A stretch of DNA of 64,000 bases from Massilia sp. erpn (GCF_024400215.1 NZ_CP053748.1:2604001-2668000), one strand, 5' to 3'; numbered from the stretch's first letter, positions 7,711 to 15,393 are shown. The notes: generated from the sequence alone by a model not told the origin. Translations and numbers: made by a program.

Positions 7711-8151
7711 ATGGATCAAATGGATGCGAAAATCGTCGCGCTTCTCCGGAGCGACGCCCGAATCAGCTATAAGGAAATCGGCGAGCGGGTTCACCTGTCG
7801 GCAAATGCGGTCGCGGAAAGGATGCGACGCCTGGAAACTTCCGGCGTGATCCTCGGCTACCATGCGCGCATCGACCCGCATGCGCTCGACCTGTCCCTGC
7901 AAGCCATCATCGACGTTAAACTGCTTCCCGGCGTAACGGCGCAAGCGTTCGAAGCGACGCTGCAAACCATCCCTGGCGTGATGGAAGCGGTCTTAATGAC
8001 AGGGAACTTCGATTACGCGGTGCGCGTCGCCTGCGCCAATCAGGAAGCCTTGGTAAGGCTGAACGAGAACCTCAGGGCGCGCGGCGGCGTGCAGGATACC
8101 AATACGCGAATCATGCTGCGTTCGCTTCAGATTACCGCGCCACTTGTCTGA
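7711..8151 (+). CDS. Lrp/AsnC-family transcriptional regulator
   Basis: A 146-aa regulator. The N-terminal winged helix reads DAKIVALLRSDARISYKEIG with recognition helix LSANAVAERMRRLE (residues about 4-45), and the C-terminal RAM domain starts near IIDVKLLPG. RAM domains bind amino acids and drive octamer assembly. It is divergent from the S41 peptidase, sharing a 127-bp AT-rich promoter region. Its effector is unknown; a local role in peptide or amino-acid use is inference from the neighbour. Confidence 0.85.
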   Translation: MDQMDAKIVALLRSDARISYKEIGERVHLSANAVAERMRRLETSGVILGYHARIDPHALDLSLQAIIDVKLLPGVTAQAFEATLQTIPGVMEAVLMTGNFDYAVRVACANQEALVRLNENLRARGGVQDTNTRIMLRSLQITAPLV

Positions 8152-8309
8152 GTGCCGTGAAACTGTCTATGGCATCGCCATGAAGCTTTGCGGGAATCGC
8201 AAAAATATTTTCGATTCCGCGAATCCTTTTGCGAGTTTCTCCCCTCCTTGCAATAGCGGGGCAGAAAATGCACTGCCCATGTCTATCAACCGTCCATGAG
8301 GAGGTGCGT

Positions 8310-8372
8310 ATGTTCAAGCGCAGGAGTATTGGGATGTATGTCATGGCGGGCCGTGCGCCTGCCGATTGCTGA
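8310..8372 (+). CDS. Possible 20-aa leader peptide before ECF sigma gene
   Basis: A short reading frame starting MFKRRSIGMYVMAG and ending at TGA 8370-8372, with a strong ribosome binding site (GAGGAGG at 8297-8303). It ends 11 bp before the sigma-factor start and could couple or attenuate sigma translation. No homologue is recognised, so it may be fortuitous. Confidence 0.3.
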   Translation: MFKRRSIGMYVMAGRAPADC

Positions 8373-8383
8373 GGGGACAAGCG

Positions 8384-8917
8384 ATGCGAATCCCGGAACA
8401 GACTTTCGCGGCCGCGCAGGCGGGCGACCCGGCGGCACTGGCGTGTCTGCTGGCCCAGCTGCGGCCTGATATTCGCCGCTATGCCGTCTACCAGTGCCGG
8501 CGTTCATCGGCGGTGGACGACGTGGTGCAGGAAACGCTCATCATCCTGTACCGCAAGATCGGCACCGTGCGCAGCGTGACGGCCTTGGGCGCCTGGCTGC
8601 TCAGGGTTGTCATGCGCCTGTGCGTGCTGCCGGCCCTGATGTTCATGCGGAATATGGACGATCTCGGCGGCGTGGAAGATTCGGCCCGCTTTGCCAGGAT
8701 GCCGGTCGACGAGCTGCGCATCGATCTGGTGCAGGCGCTGGAGTCCTTACCGGCGGCCCAGCGAGAAATCATCCTGCTGCGCGATGTGCAGGAAATGACC
8801 ATCGCCGAAATCGCCGGCCATCTGGGCCTGACGCGCGAGGCGACAAAAAGCCGTCTGCACCGGGCCCGCGCCATGGTCCGGGAATATCTGCACGCCGCTC
8901 CTGCCAGCAAAGCCTAG
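8384..8917 (+). CDS. ECF-type RNA polymerase sigma factor
   Basis: A 177-aa extracytoplasmic-function sigma factor. Region 2 contains SSAVDDVVQETLIILYRKI (core-binding and -10 recognition) and region 4 contains LPAAQREIILLRDVQEMTIAEIAG followed by LTREATKSRLHRAR (the -35 helix). I chose the ATG at 8384, preceded by GAGGGG; a TTG at 8366 is also in frame. No anti-sigma gene is adjacent. Instead an AhpD-like gene follows 11 bp downstream, as in known sigma/AhpD pairs linked to oxidative stress. Linkage suggests control of that gene; the signal is unknown. Confidence 0.85.
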   Translation: MRIPEQTFAAAQAGDPAALACLLAQLRPDIRRYAVYQCRRSSAVDDVVQETLIILYRKIGTVRSVTALGAWLLRVVMRLCVLPALMFMRNMDDLGGVEDSARFARMPVDELRIDLVQALESLPAAQREIILLRDVQEMTIAEIAGHLGLTREATKSRLHRARAMVREYLHAAPASKA

Positions 8918-8928
8918 GAAGGAAAATC

Positions 8929-9297
8929 ATGTCCGCATACCAGCATCCTGAAGACCTGTCTCTAGCCAAAGACCTGGCAGCGCTGGCGCCGCTGGAAGCG
9001 CAAGCCTTCCTTGGCCTGAAGGCGGCCGCCGAACGCAGCAGCGGCGCCATCCCGGCCAAATACCGCGAGCTGATTTCCATCGCGGTCGCGCTGACCACGC
9101 AATGCGCCTACTGCATCGACGTGCATACCCGGAATGCCGCGGCGGCAGGGGCGACGCGGGAGGAAATCGCGGAAACGGCATTTATCGCCGCCGCCCTGCG
9201 CGCCGGCGCCGCCGTTGGCCATGGCCTGCTCGCCTTGCGGCTGTTTGATGCGGCTGCGCAAGGGGCCGCAGCTGCTGCACGGAGCGAGGCCGTCTAA
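8929..9297 (+). CDS. AhpD-like carboxymuconolactone decarboxylase-family protein
   Basis: A 122-aa all-helical protein of the CMD/AhpD family. The redox motif is intact: CAYC with Cys59 and Cys62, followed by His66, so a thiol peroxidase or disulfide reductase role is more likely than decarboxylation. It is co-directional with the ECF sigma gene, 11 bp after its stop, with its own AGGAAGGAAA ribosome binding site. Its 3' end overlaps the convergent MarR gene by four bases. Confidence 0.85.
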   Translation: MSAYQHPEDLSLAKDLAALAPLEAQAFLGLKAAAERSSGAIPAKYRELISIAVALTTQCAYCIDVHTRNAAAAGATREEIAETAFIAAALRAGAAVGHGLLALRLFDAAAQGAAAAARSEAV

Positions 9298-9824
9298 GTT
9301 TGGTTGTTCCCGCCGTCACCGGCCGGCTCCAGCACCGCCAGCAGGCGCGCCAGGCTGGCGTCAAGCGCGGCCAGTTCGCTGGCGCTGTGCGGCGCCAGGA
9401 TAGTGCGTTCGTTCTCCACATGGGCTGCCACCGCGCGGTCGATCAGGGCCAGGCCTTCGTCCGTCAGCTGCACCAGGATGCTGCGCGCATCCTCGGGATT
9501 GGCCAGGCGCAGCACCAGGCCGCGCGTTTCCAGCCCTTTCAGGCGGTGGGTCATGGTGCCGGAAGTGATCATCAGCGCCGAGAACAGATGGGTCGGCGCC
9601 AGGCGGTAGGGCGCGCCCGAGCGGCGCAAGGTCGCCAGCACATCGAATTCCCAGCTGCTCATGCCATAGGCGTCGAACACCGCGTCGAGCCGGCGCTGCA
9701 CCAGCGCCGCGCAGCGTTTCAGCCGGCCGATCGTGCCCATGGGCGCCACATCCAGTTCCGGGCGCTCGCGGTGCCATTGTTCGAGTATCTTGTCGACCGC
9801 GTCGGCCTGCCGTTTCTGCGCCAT
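9294..9824 (-). CDS. MarR-family transcriptional regulator
   Basis: A 176-aa dimeric winged-helix repressor. The core is recognisable: AYGMSSWEFDVLATLRRSG, LMITSGTMTHRLKGLETRGL (recognition helix) and the wing LRLANPEDARSILVQLTDEG. It diverges from an EamA exporter/nitroreductase pair, and two palindromes built on TTATCTTGA occupy the 81-bp spacer. This is the usual layout of a MarR repressor controlling itself and an efflux gene in response to a phenolic or other small ligand. Confidence 0.88.
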   Translation of the reverse strand: MAQKRQADAVDKILEQWHRERPELDVAPMGTIGRLKRCAALVQRRLDAVFDAYGMSSWEFDVLATLRRSGAPYRLAPTHLFSALMITSGTMTHRLKGLETRGLVLRLANPEDARSILVQLTDEGLALIDRAVAAHVENERTILAPHSASELAALDASLARLLAVLEPAGDGGNNQT

Positions 9825-9842
9825 CGGATGTACTCCAAATTT

Positions 9843-9858
9843 ATCTTGATTTCAAGAT
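9843..9858. promoter_or_regulatory. MarR operator candidate, site 1
   Basis: A perfect palindrome, ATCTTGA-TT-TCAAGAT, 19 bp upstream of the marR-like start. It shares the TTATCTTGA half-site with site 2, with centres 33 bp (about three turns) apart. Confidence 0.6.
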
Positions 9859-9873
9859 TATAAACTGGAATAA

Positions 9874-9893
9874 TTATCTTGAATTGAAGATAA
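9874..9893. promoter_or_regulatory. MarR operator candidate, site 2
   Basis: TTATCTTGAATTGAAGATAA has perfect 7-bp arms (TTATCTT/AAGATAA). It ends 12 bp before the exporter start codon, so a bound repressor would block its promoter or ribosome loading. Confidence 0.6.
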
Positions 9894-9905
9894 ATGGAGG
9901 CCGTG

Positions 9906-10781
9906 ATGCCACGCATATCCTGGGGAAACGTCTTGCTGACCGCGCTGGCGCCGGTCATCTGGGGATCGACCTATATCGTCACCACCACCTTTCTGCCGCC
10001 GGACCGGCCATTCACGGCGGCCCTGCTGCGCTGCCTGCCCGCCGGCCTGCTACTGAGCCTGTTCGTGCGGCGTCTGCCGGCGCGGCGCGACTGGGGCCGG
10101 CTGGCCGTGCTGGCCGCCTTGAATATCGGCTGCTTCCAGGCCTTGCTGTTTATCGCCGCCTACCGCCTGCCGGGTGGCGTGGCGGCGGTGGTCGGCGCCA
10201 TCCAGCCCTTGCTGGTGATGGGCATGGCCTGGTCGATGGATGGCGCGCGGCCGCGGCGGGGGGCGGTCTGGGCCAGCGTACTGGGCGTGTTCGGCATGGC
10301 GGCCCTGCTGCTGACGCCGGGCGCCGCCTGGGATGCGCTGGGCATCGCCGCCGCGCTGGCGGGAGCAGCCTGCATGGCGGCCGGCACCTATCTGGCGCGC
10401 CGCTGGCGTCCCGACGTGCCGGTGCTGGCCTTCACCGGCTGGCAGCTGCTGGCCGGCGGTGCGATGCTGCTGCCGCTGGCGCTGCTGGCCGATCCGCCGC
10501 TGCCTGCACTGGGCAGCGGCGCGGTGCTGGGCTATGCCTATCTGTCGCTGGCCGGCGCCCTGCTCGCTTACGCGATCTGGTTCCGCGGCATTGCGCGCCT
10601 GTCGCCGGTGGCCGTGTCTTCGCTTGGCCTGCTCAGCCCTCTGACCGCCGTGATCCTGGGCTGGGCCTTGCTGGGGCAAAGCATGCGTGGCTGGTCACTA
10701 CTAGGATTGGTGACAGTATTCGGCAGCGTGCTGGCCGTACAATGGGCGCAAGCCGCACCACCACAACAACAACGTGTTTAG
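9906..10781 (+). CDS. EamA-family exporter
   Basis: A 291-aa DMT-superfamily carrier with about ten helices and two EamA repeats. APVIWGSTYIV opens the first repeat and ALAGAACMAAGTYLARRW opens the second; the C-terminus carries the common LSPLTAVILGWALLGQ signature. The ATG at 9906 is preceded by GGAGG at 9896-9900, which decides against the in-frame ATG at 9894. A nitroreductase follows 9 bp after the stop, so both are probably co-transcribed under the divergent MarR repressor. Substrate unknown; export of a toxic aromatic is plausible given the neighbours. Confidence 0.85.
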   Translation: MPRISWGNVLLTALAPVIWGSTYIVTTTFLPPDRPFTAALLRCLPAGLLLSLFVRRLPARRDWGRLAVLAALNIGCFQALLFIAAYRLPGGVAAVVGAIQPLLVMGMAWSMDGARPRRGAVWASVLGVFGMAALLLTPGAAWDALGIAAALAGAACMAAGTYLARRWRPDVPVLAFTGWQLLAGGAMLLPLALLADPPLPALGSGAVLGYAYLSLAGALLAYAIWFRGIARLSPVAVSSLGLLSPLTAVILGWALLGQSMRGWSLLGLVTVFGSVLAVQWAQAAPPQQQRV

Positions 10782-10790
10782 GAGCTTGAT

Positions 10791-11408
10791 GTGTACGACA
10801 CTATTAAAAACCTGATTGAATCCCGCACTTCGGTCAACAACTTCGACAGCAGCCGCGCGCTGAGCGATCAGCAGCTTGCGGAGCTGGTGCGCCTGGCCAC
10901 CCTGGCGCCATCGGCCTACAACTTCCAGAACTGGAAATTCATCGCCGTGCGTTCGCCGCAGGCCAAGGAGCGCCTGCTGTCCGTCGCCTATGGTCAGAAA
11001 AAAGTGGTGGAAGCTTCCGTCACCTTCATCGTCTGCGGCACGCTGGCCGCGCATGAGGGCCTGGCCGGTGCGCTCCAGCCTTCGCTCGACGCCGGCATCA
11101 TCAATGCCTCGATGCTGCAAAGCTGGGTGGGGATGGCGCAAGGCGCGCACCACGATAATCCGCAATTGCAGCGCGACGAAGCGATCCGCTCCGCCTCGCT
11201 GGCGGCCATGACGCTGATTCTGGCGGCCGAGGGCATGGGCCTGGCCACCTGCCCGATGGGTGGTTTTGACCGGGAGGGTGTGGCGCGCGAATTCGGTCTG
11301 TCCGAGCGCGACGTGCCGGTGATGCTGCTGACGGTGGGCTATGCCACGCCGGAGAATTGGCCGCAGAAGCCGCGCAAGCCGCTGGCCGAAGTGATGGAAC
11401 TGGCCTGA
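10791..11408 (+). CDS. Nitroreductase-family FMN oxidoreductase
   Basis: A 205-aa flavoprotein that would reduce nitroaromatics, quinones or similar acceptors with NAD(P)H. FMN-contacting segments are visible: SRTSVNNFD near the N-terminus, LAPSAYNFQNWKFIAV at 38-53 and the C-terminal GMGLATCPMGGF block. The start is GTG with AGGAGC 5 bp upstream. It lies 9 bp behind the exporter and is presumably controlled by the same MarR protein, forming a small detoxification unit (modify and export). Confidence 0.87.
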   Translation: MYDTIKNLIESRTSVNNFDSSRALSDQQLAELVRLATLAPSAYNFQNWKFIAVRSPQAKERLLSVAYGQKKVVEASVTFIVCGTLAAHEGLAGALQPSLDAGIINASMLQSWVGMAQGAHHDNPQLQRDEAIRSASLAAMTLILAAEGMGLATCPMGGFDREGVAREFGLSERDVPVMLLTVGYATPENWPQKPRKPLAEVMELA

Positions 11409-11438
11409 AATGAAAAGGCCACGGTGGATGCCGTGGCC
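11409..11438 (-). terminator. Terminator of the DUF3297 gene
   Basis: Perfect 8-bp arms GGCCACGG (11417-11424) and CCGTGGCC (11431-11438). Read on the minus strand, the hairpin begins 5 bases after the DUF3297 stop and is followed by TTTTCATTT. It also separates the convergent nitroreductase gene. Confidence 0.65.
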
Positions 11439-11443
11439 CGGGA

Positions 11444-11692
11444 TTAACGGTAGAAGGCTTCGACCTTGCCCTTCAGCTTGATCAGCATGGGGCGGCCCTT
11501 GCGGTCCAGGGTTTTACCGGCTGGCACCTTGATCCAGCCTTCGCTGACGCAGTATTCCTCGACGTCGAAGCGGTCTTTGTCATTGAATTTGATGCCGATA
11601 TCGAACTCGAACACGGCCGCGACATGGTGCGGGCTGCGTGGGTCGACGGACAGGTGATCGGGCAGTGGGGGGCGGGTAGTAGTATCGTTCAT
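11444..11692 (-). CDS. DUF3297 family protein
   Basis: An 82-aa small soluble protein matching the DUF3297 pattern (PPLPDHLSVDPRSPHH near the N-terminus, GIKFNDKDRFDVEEYCVSEG in the middle, and a basic LDRKGRPMLIKLKGKVEAFY end). The family is widespread in proteobacteria and has no established function. It is monocistronic with its own terminator. Confidence 0.8.
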   Translation of the reverse strand: MNDTTTRPPLPDHLSVDPRSPHHVAAVFEFDIGIKFNDKDRFDVEEYCVSEGWIKVPAGKTLDRKGRPMLIKLKGKVEAFYR

Positions 11693-11807
11693 GGCCGAAA
11701 TTATCCGTCAGAACGCGCTCCAGCACAACGTCCCGCTGCCGGTGGTTGTGGACAAATTCCCCATCTTTTCATAGACTTGCCCTTCAAAAACACAGGAGGG
11801 CAGGCGC

Positions 11808-12647
11808 ATGACGGCAAGACGCAAGGTTTTGGCAGCAATGGCGGCAACGGTGGCAGCGGCGGCATTCAGCCCGCTGCAGGCGGCGGAGGCATTCAGCAAG
11901 GCGGCTCCGCTGTCCATCGGCGACACGTTCACCATCGATTCCCGCCATCTGGGCGAAACCCGCCGCATCAATGTGTATATGGCGCGCGGCTGGAACGATG
12001 CGCCTGACGCGCCGCTGCCCGTGCTGTATATGCCGGACGGCGGCCTGGCGGAGGACTTCCTGCACGTGGCGGGTCTGCTGCAGGTCTCGGTGGCCAACGG
12101 CACCATGCGCTCCTTCATGCTGGTCGGTATAGAAAACACTCAGCGCCGCCGTGACCTGACCGGCCCCACCGAGGATCCAGAAGACCGCAAGATCGCGCCC
12201 GTGGTGGGCGGCTCGGCGGCCTACCGCAGCTTCATCCGCGAAGAACTGATGCCGCAGGTGAAGGCGCGCTACCGCACCACGCAGGAAAGCGCCATCATCG
12301 GCGAGTCGCTGGCCGGCCTGTTTGTGATGGAGACCTTCCTGCAGGAGCCGCAGCTGTTCGACACCTATATCGCCATCGACCCCAGCCTGTGGTGGAACAA
12401 GCGCCGGCTGCTGCAAGAGGCCAGCGCCAGGCTGCGCGCCCACAAGCGCCTCGACAAGACTTTGTACGTGGCCGCCAGCGGCGAGAAGGGCATGCCGGAA
12501 CTGGCGCAGGAACTGGAAGCGGCGCTGGCCGGCAACAAGGTTGAAGGCTTGCGCTGGCAATTGGCGCCCTTGCCGGACGAAACGCATCTGACCGTCTACC
12601 ATCCAGCCGCCCTGCGCGCTTTCCGCAGCGCTTTCAAGCCGGGCTGA
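11808..12647 (+). CDS. Exported esterase of the EstD/Fes-like alpha/beta hydrolase group
   Basis: A 279-aa hydrolase with an N-terminal signal (MTARRKVLAAMAATVAAAAF, cleavage near LQAAEA). The nucleophile elbow is GESLAG with Ser167, and the probable catalytic His lies in DETHLTVYHPA near residue 260. The family (PF00756) includes siderophore esterases, S-formylglutathione hydrolase-like enzymes and mycolyl transferases. This one resembles periplasmic esterases annotated as IroE/Fes-like, but no siderophore genes are near. A strong promoter for a separate RNA starts 5 bp after its stop. Confidence 0.8.
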   Translation: MTARRKVLAAMAATVAAAAFSPLQAAEAFSKAAPLSIGDTFTIDSRHLGETRRINVYMARGWNDAPDAPLPVLYMPDGGLAEDFLHVAGLLQVSVANGTMRSFMLVGIENTQRRRDLTGPTEDPEDRKIAPVVGGSAAYRSFIREELMPQVKARYRTTQESAIIGESLAGLFVMETFLQEPQLFDTYIAIDPSLWWNKRRLLQEASARLRAHKRLDKTLYVAASGEKGMPELAQELEAALAGNKVEGLRWQLAPLPDETHLTVYHPAALRAFRSAFKPG

Positions 12648-12651
12648 GAAA

Positions 12652-12672
12652 ATTTTGTGCGTCGCACAAAAT
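12652..12672. promoter_or_regulatory. 21-bp perfect palindrome over the -35 box upstream of infA
   Basis: Arms ATTTTGTGC (12652-12660) and GCACAAAAT (12664-12672) are perfectly complementary around GTC. The left arm contains the -35 hexamer of the following promoter, the placement expected of a repressor operator. Confidence 0.6.
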
Positions 12673-12683
12673 CATGCTATACT
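12655..12683 (+). promoter_or_regulatory. Strong sigma-70 promoter for the infA leader RNA
   Basis: TTGTGC at 12655-12660, a spacer of exactly 17 bp, and TATACT at 12678-12683, predicting a start near 12690. This is one of the best promoter matches in the window. Confidence 0.65.
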
Positions 12684-12689
12684 GCGTTT

Positions 12690-12937
12690 CGTTGGTGAAG
12701 TTTCCGGACTTCGCCACTCCGCCAGGCAGGCGATGCGGCTTGTGTAATGTTGCCCAGCCATGAATGCCGAAGCGGATTTGTAGTTCCAGATACGTTGGTC
12801 GGTTTACACATTGGGGGCACTACGCAGATAGCATAGGCGTCCGACGTTTCGCACCATGCAGATAGCATGGGCTGAAGCAGCGATTGAAGCATTGGTAATA
12901 CATTGAAACGAAGCCCGCAGCAAGCGGGCTTTTTTTT
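12690..12937 (+). ncRNA. Structured untranslated RNA (leader or sRNA) upstream of infA
   Basis: About 250 nt lie between the promoter at 12655-12683 and an intrinsic terminator at 12911-12937, with no plausible reading frame. The 5' end forms an 8-bp stem (GGTGAAGT 12694-12701 with ACTTCGCC 12708-12715). Two hairpins expose the same loop AGATA: CATGC-AGATA-GCATG at 12855-12869, and an imperfect one at 12822-12836; GCAGATAGCAT is repeated at 12824-12834 and 12858-12868. It could be a stand-alone sRNA or an attenuated leader of infA, whose start is 155 bp past the terminator. I do not recognise an Rfam family. Confidence 0.5.
12911..12937 (+). terminator. Intrinsic terminator between the untranslated RNA and infA
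   Basis: AAGCCCGC (12911-12918) pairs with GCGGGCTT (12924-12931) around a 5-nt loop, followed by an unbroken T-run to 12937. This is a textbook Rho-independent terminator on the plus strand. Confidence 0.8.
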
Positions 12938-13091
12938 CGGCGCTACCCCTTTCCCACCCTGCATGCGTGCCTCGCAAGGACGAGCACTGCATTCCCCCGT
13001 TTCCCCCGGTGCTGGCCGCATCGCCTGCGGCGCATCGCCTTTGGCCGCTGGCAGTCTGCCACCGGTCCCCATCCCCACAAGGAGAACAAGT

Positions 13092-13358
13092 ATGGCAAAA
13101 GAAGAACTAATCGAAATGAACGGCCAAGTGGCGGAGGTGCTGCCCGATCTGCGTTTTCGCGTGGACCTGGAGAATGGCCATAAACTGGTGGCCTACACGT
13201 CCGGCCGCATGAAGAAGAACCATATCCGTATCCTGGCCGGCGACAAGGTGACGCTGGAATTATCGCCCTATGACCTGAGCAAGGGCCGCATCATTTTCCG
13301 CCATATCGAAAAGCGCGGCCCGGCGCCGCAAGGCGGCTATCCGCAGCGCCGCCGCTGA
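13092..13358 (+). CDS. infA: Translation initiation factor IF-1
   Basis: Single OB-fold factor that binds the 30S A site during initiation. Residues 1-72 match IF-1 throughout ([19 protein letters not shown] at the start, [20 protein letters not shown] in the middle, and the YDLSKGRI block). The protein is 88 aa against the usual 72, with an extra basic tail [15 protein letters not shown]. Burkholderiales often carry a second IF-1 outside the ribosomal-protein operon; this isolated gene with a tail fits that copy. GGAGAACAAGT precedes the ATG. A structured, terminated RNA lies upstream and may control it. Confidence 0.92.
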   Translation: MAKEELIEMNGQVAEVLPDLRFRVDLENGHKLVAYTSGRMKKNHIRILAGDKVTLELSPYDLSKGRIIFRHIEKRGPAPQGGYPQRRR

Positions 13359-13379
13359 GGCGCGCGCACCGTTACCAGT

Positions 13380-14249
13380 TCAGGAGATGCGTTCGCGCGT
13401 GGCAGGCGTTGCATGCGACGCCTGGCTGAACTGGCTGGAGAGGAAGCGCGCGATCTTGCGCTGCGTGATTTCCAGGTATGGAATATTCATGTGGTCGGTG
13501 TCTGGCACAATCTCGTCCAGATGCAGGCGGTTCAGGCGCGTCACCAGTTCGTCGGTGTGCGAGTGCGGCACCACGTCGTCGCTGGCGGCGCGCAGCACAT
13601 AGGTCGGCGCGGTCAGGCGCTCGGCATGCTTGACCGATTCGAAGCGGTGCTTGAGCACCATCCCGATCGGCATGGCGCGGAAACGGCGCCGCGCCAGCGC
13701 CAGGATCGAATCATAAGGCGTGATCAGCACGATGGAATGCACGGCGCGTTCCATCGCCACCTGCACCGCCACGCCGGAACCCAGGCTGCGTCCCACCACG
13801 GCCATGCGCGCCGGATCGATATTGGCGCTGTCGCGCAGCCAGTCGAACAACATGCGCCCATCTTCCACCATATGTTCTTCGCCCGGCTCGCCCTGCGACT
13901 CGCCGTAGCCGCGGTAATTCATGGCCAGCACCGCCATGCCGGGGAACAAGGTGCCCGCATCGCGCGCCACCCAGGAGACTTCCTCCGAGCGACCGCCGAA
14001 ATAGATCACGGCCGGGTAGGGGCCAGGCTGGCGCGGCGTCATCAGCCAGCCGGCCAGCTTGGTGCCGTCGGCCGCGCGCAGCACCACGGCGCGCGTACGG
14101 TGGCCGCTGCTGCGCGGGCTGGCCACCTCGCGCTTGACGTTGGGGTTGAACAGCAGCTTGCGCTGGCTGGCCGCCACCACAGCCGTCAGTCCGGCCCAGA
14201 CAAAGCCCATCATGCCTGCGGCCGCCGCCATTTTCCTGGAGTTGTTCAT
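13380..14249 (-). CDS. Membrane-anchored alpha/beta hydrolase
   Basis: A 289-aa hydrolase with an N-terminal hydrophobic segment (residues 8-27), probably a membrane anchor or uncleaved signal. The nucleophile elbow is GRSLGSG with Ser155; an oxyanion-type NYRGYGESQG lies at 111-120, and likely acid and base residues are in ASDDVVPHSH and DTDHMNIP. It resembles the BEM46/ABHD13-like serine hydrolase group. Substrate unknown. The gene stands alone, convergent with infA. Confidence 0.8.
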   Translation of the reverse strand: MNNSRKMAAAAGMMGFVWAGLTAVVAASQRKLLFNPNVKREVASPRSSGHRTRAVVLRAADGTKLAGWLMTPRQPGPYPAVIYFGGRSEEVSWVARDAGTLFPGMAVLAMNYRGYGESQGEPGEEHMVEDGRMLFDWLRDSANIDPARMAVVGRSLGSGVAVQVAMERAVHSIVLITPYDSILALARRRFRAMPIGMVLKHRFESVKHAERLTAPTYVLRAASDDVVPHSHTDELVTRLNRLHLDEIVPDTDHMNIPYLEITQRKIARFLSSQFSQASHATPATRERIS

Positions 14250-14328
14250 GCCTCCAGTGTAGCGAGAATCGCCGCCGGCTTGCGCGCGGCAAGTGAGAAA
14301 AAGCCGGCGGCGGCAACAGCCCGCGGGT

Positions 14329-15393
14329 TTAGCGCGACACGCCGTCCGTGACGGCGGCAGCCTGCACGCTGTTCGGCGCGGTGGTCAGGCGCTTGACCAT
14401 GGCGTTCACGGCCACCATCTGCTGCCCCGATTTCAGCGCGTAGTTGCTGTCGGTGTAGCCGAACCAATCCCAGCAGCCGTTCGGGTTGAACGGAATGTCG
14501 GACTTGTTCACCTGCGGATACAGCACGATGATGTTATTCGTGTCGGCCCAGGAGTTGTAGCTGGTCTTGCCATAGAAATCGTCCTGCACGGATTCGGCGG
14601 ACTGCAGGCAGCCGTGGAAGGCCACGTGCACCTTGCAGGCATTGCCGCTGCCGCTGCAGGCTTTCGGCACATAGGCAAACGCATCCTCCGCCATGCCGCT
14701 ATCGGCCTTGGCGAATTCGCGCTGGTTGAACTTGATGATCTGGCCCGACAGGCTGCTGGCCGGCGGCCTGGCATTGCCGTAGATGTGGTTGAAGATGGCG
14801 CCCGCCTGGTCGTAGGCCTGCTGGTGCACGGTGCAGTGGCTGATATAGGGCGCGGCATTGTCCGCGCAGGGATTGCCGAAGGAGGGCGTCAGCAGCGCGT
14901 GGCCGGCCGGCACATTATTCACATACTGGACATTCGATTTGTCCACGCCCACCTGTTTGAAGAAGGACACGGTGGCGTTCACCGCCTGCTGATAGACCAC
15001 GGTGTCGCGCGTGCCGCTGAAGACATAGATGCGCGCCTTGTTCAGGCCCGTGAGCGGATCGATCTGGCCGGCGTCGGCGAAGCTGCGCGCGGCGGATGCC
15101 ATCAAGGCTGGATTGGGCGGCACGAATGGCACCTGGCCCATGCAGATGGCGGCGTAGGCGAGGAAGCCGTTGGCGGCGCAGTAGTAAGGACCGCCCGCCA
15201 CCACGCCCGCGCCGACCACGGAATTGGAATAGGCGACCTGGTATTGCACCGCCATGAAAGCGCCGGACGAGAGGCCCGAAACGGAAGTGGCATTCTGGTC
15301 GGCGCCCAGCGCCGGCAAGGGCGGGCTGGCGAGAGCCCAGGGCGCGGCGGCCAGCAGAATGGCGGAAGCGGCAAGCGAGGATGACAGTTTCAT
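14329..15393 (-). CDS. Extracellular short-chain polyhydroxyalkanoate depolymerase-like hydrolase
   Basis: A 354-aa exported alpha/beta hydrolase of the type-2 PHB depolymerase group, which degrades poly(3-hydroxybutyrate) or related esters. A signal peptide ends near ALAS (residue 23). The nucleophile motif GLSSG (Ser42) lies unusually close to the N-terminus, as is characteristic of this group. The C-terminal HVAFHGCLQS and GCWDWFGYTDSNYAL blocks are also typical, with several cysteines for disulfides. There is no linker or substrate-binding domain. The start at 15391-15393 is preceded by AGGAG; an in-frame extension to 15516 is improbable. Confidence 0.82.
   Translation of the reverse strand: MKLSSSLAASAILLAAAPWALASPPLPALGADQNATSVSGLSSGAFMAVQYQVAYSNSVVGAGVVAGGPYYCAANGFLAYAAICMGQVPFVPPNPALMASAARSFADAGQIDPLTGLNKARIYVFSGTRDTVVYQQAVNATVSFFKQVGVDKSNVQYVNNVPAGHALLTPSFGNPCADNAAPYISHCTVHQQAYDQAGAIFNHIYGNARPPASSLSGQIIKFNQREFAKADSGMAEDAFAYVPKACSGSGNACKVHVAFHGCLQSAESVQDDFYGKTSYNSWADTNNIIVLYPQVNKSDIPFNPNGCWDWFGYTDSNYALKSGQQMVAVNAMVKRLTTAPNSVQAAAVTDGVSR

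Noticed and set aside
12784..12796. Third AGATA motif in the infA leader as another hairpin loop
   Set aside because: It is not enclosed by a stem comparable to the other two, so I do not count it as a repeated structural unit.
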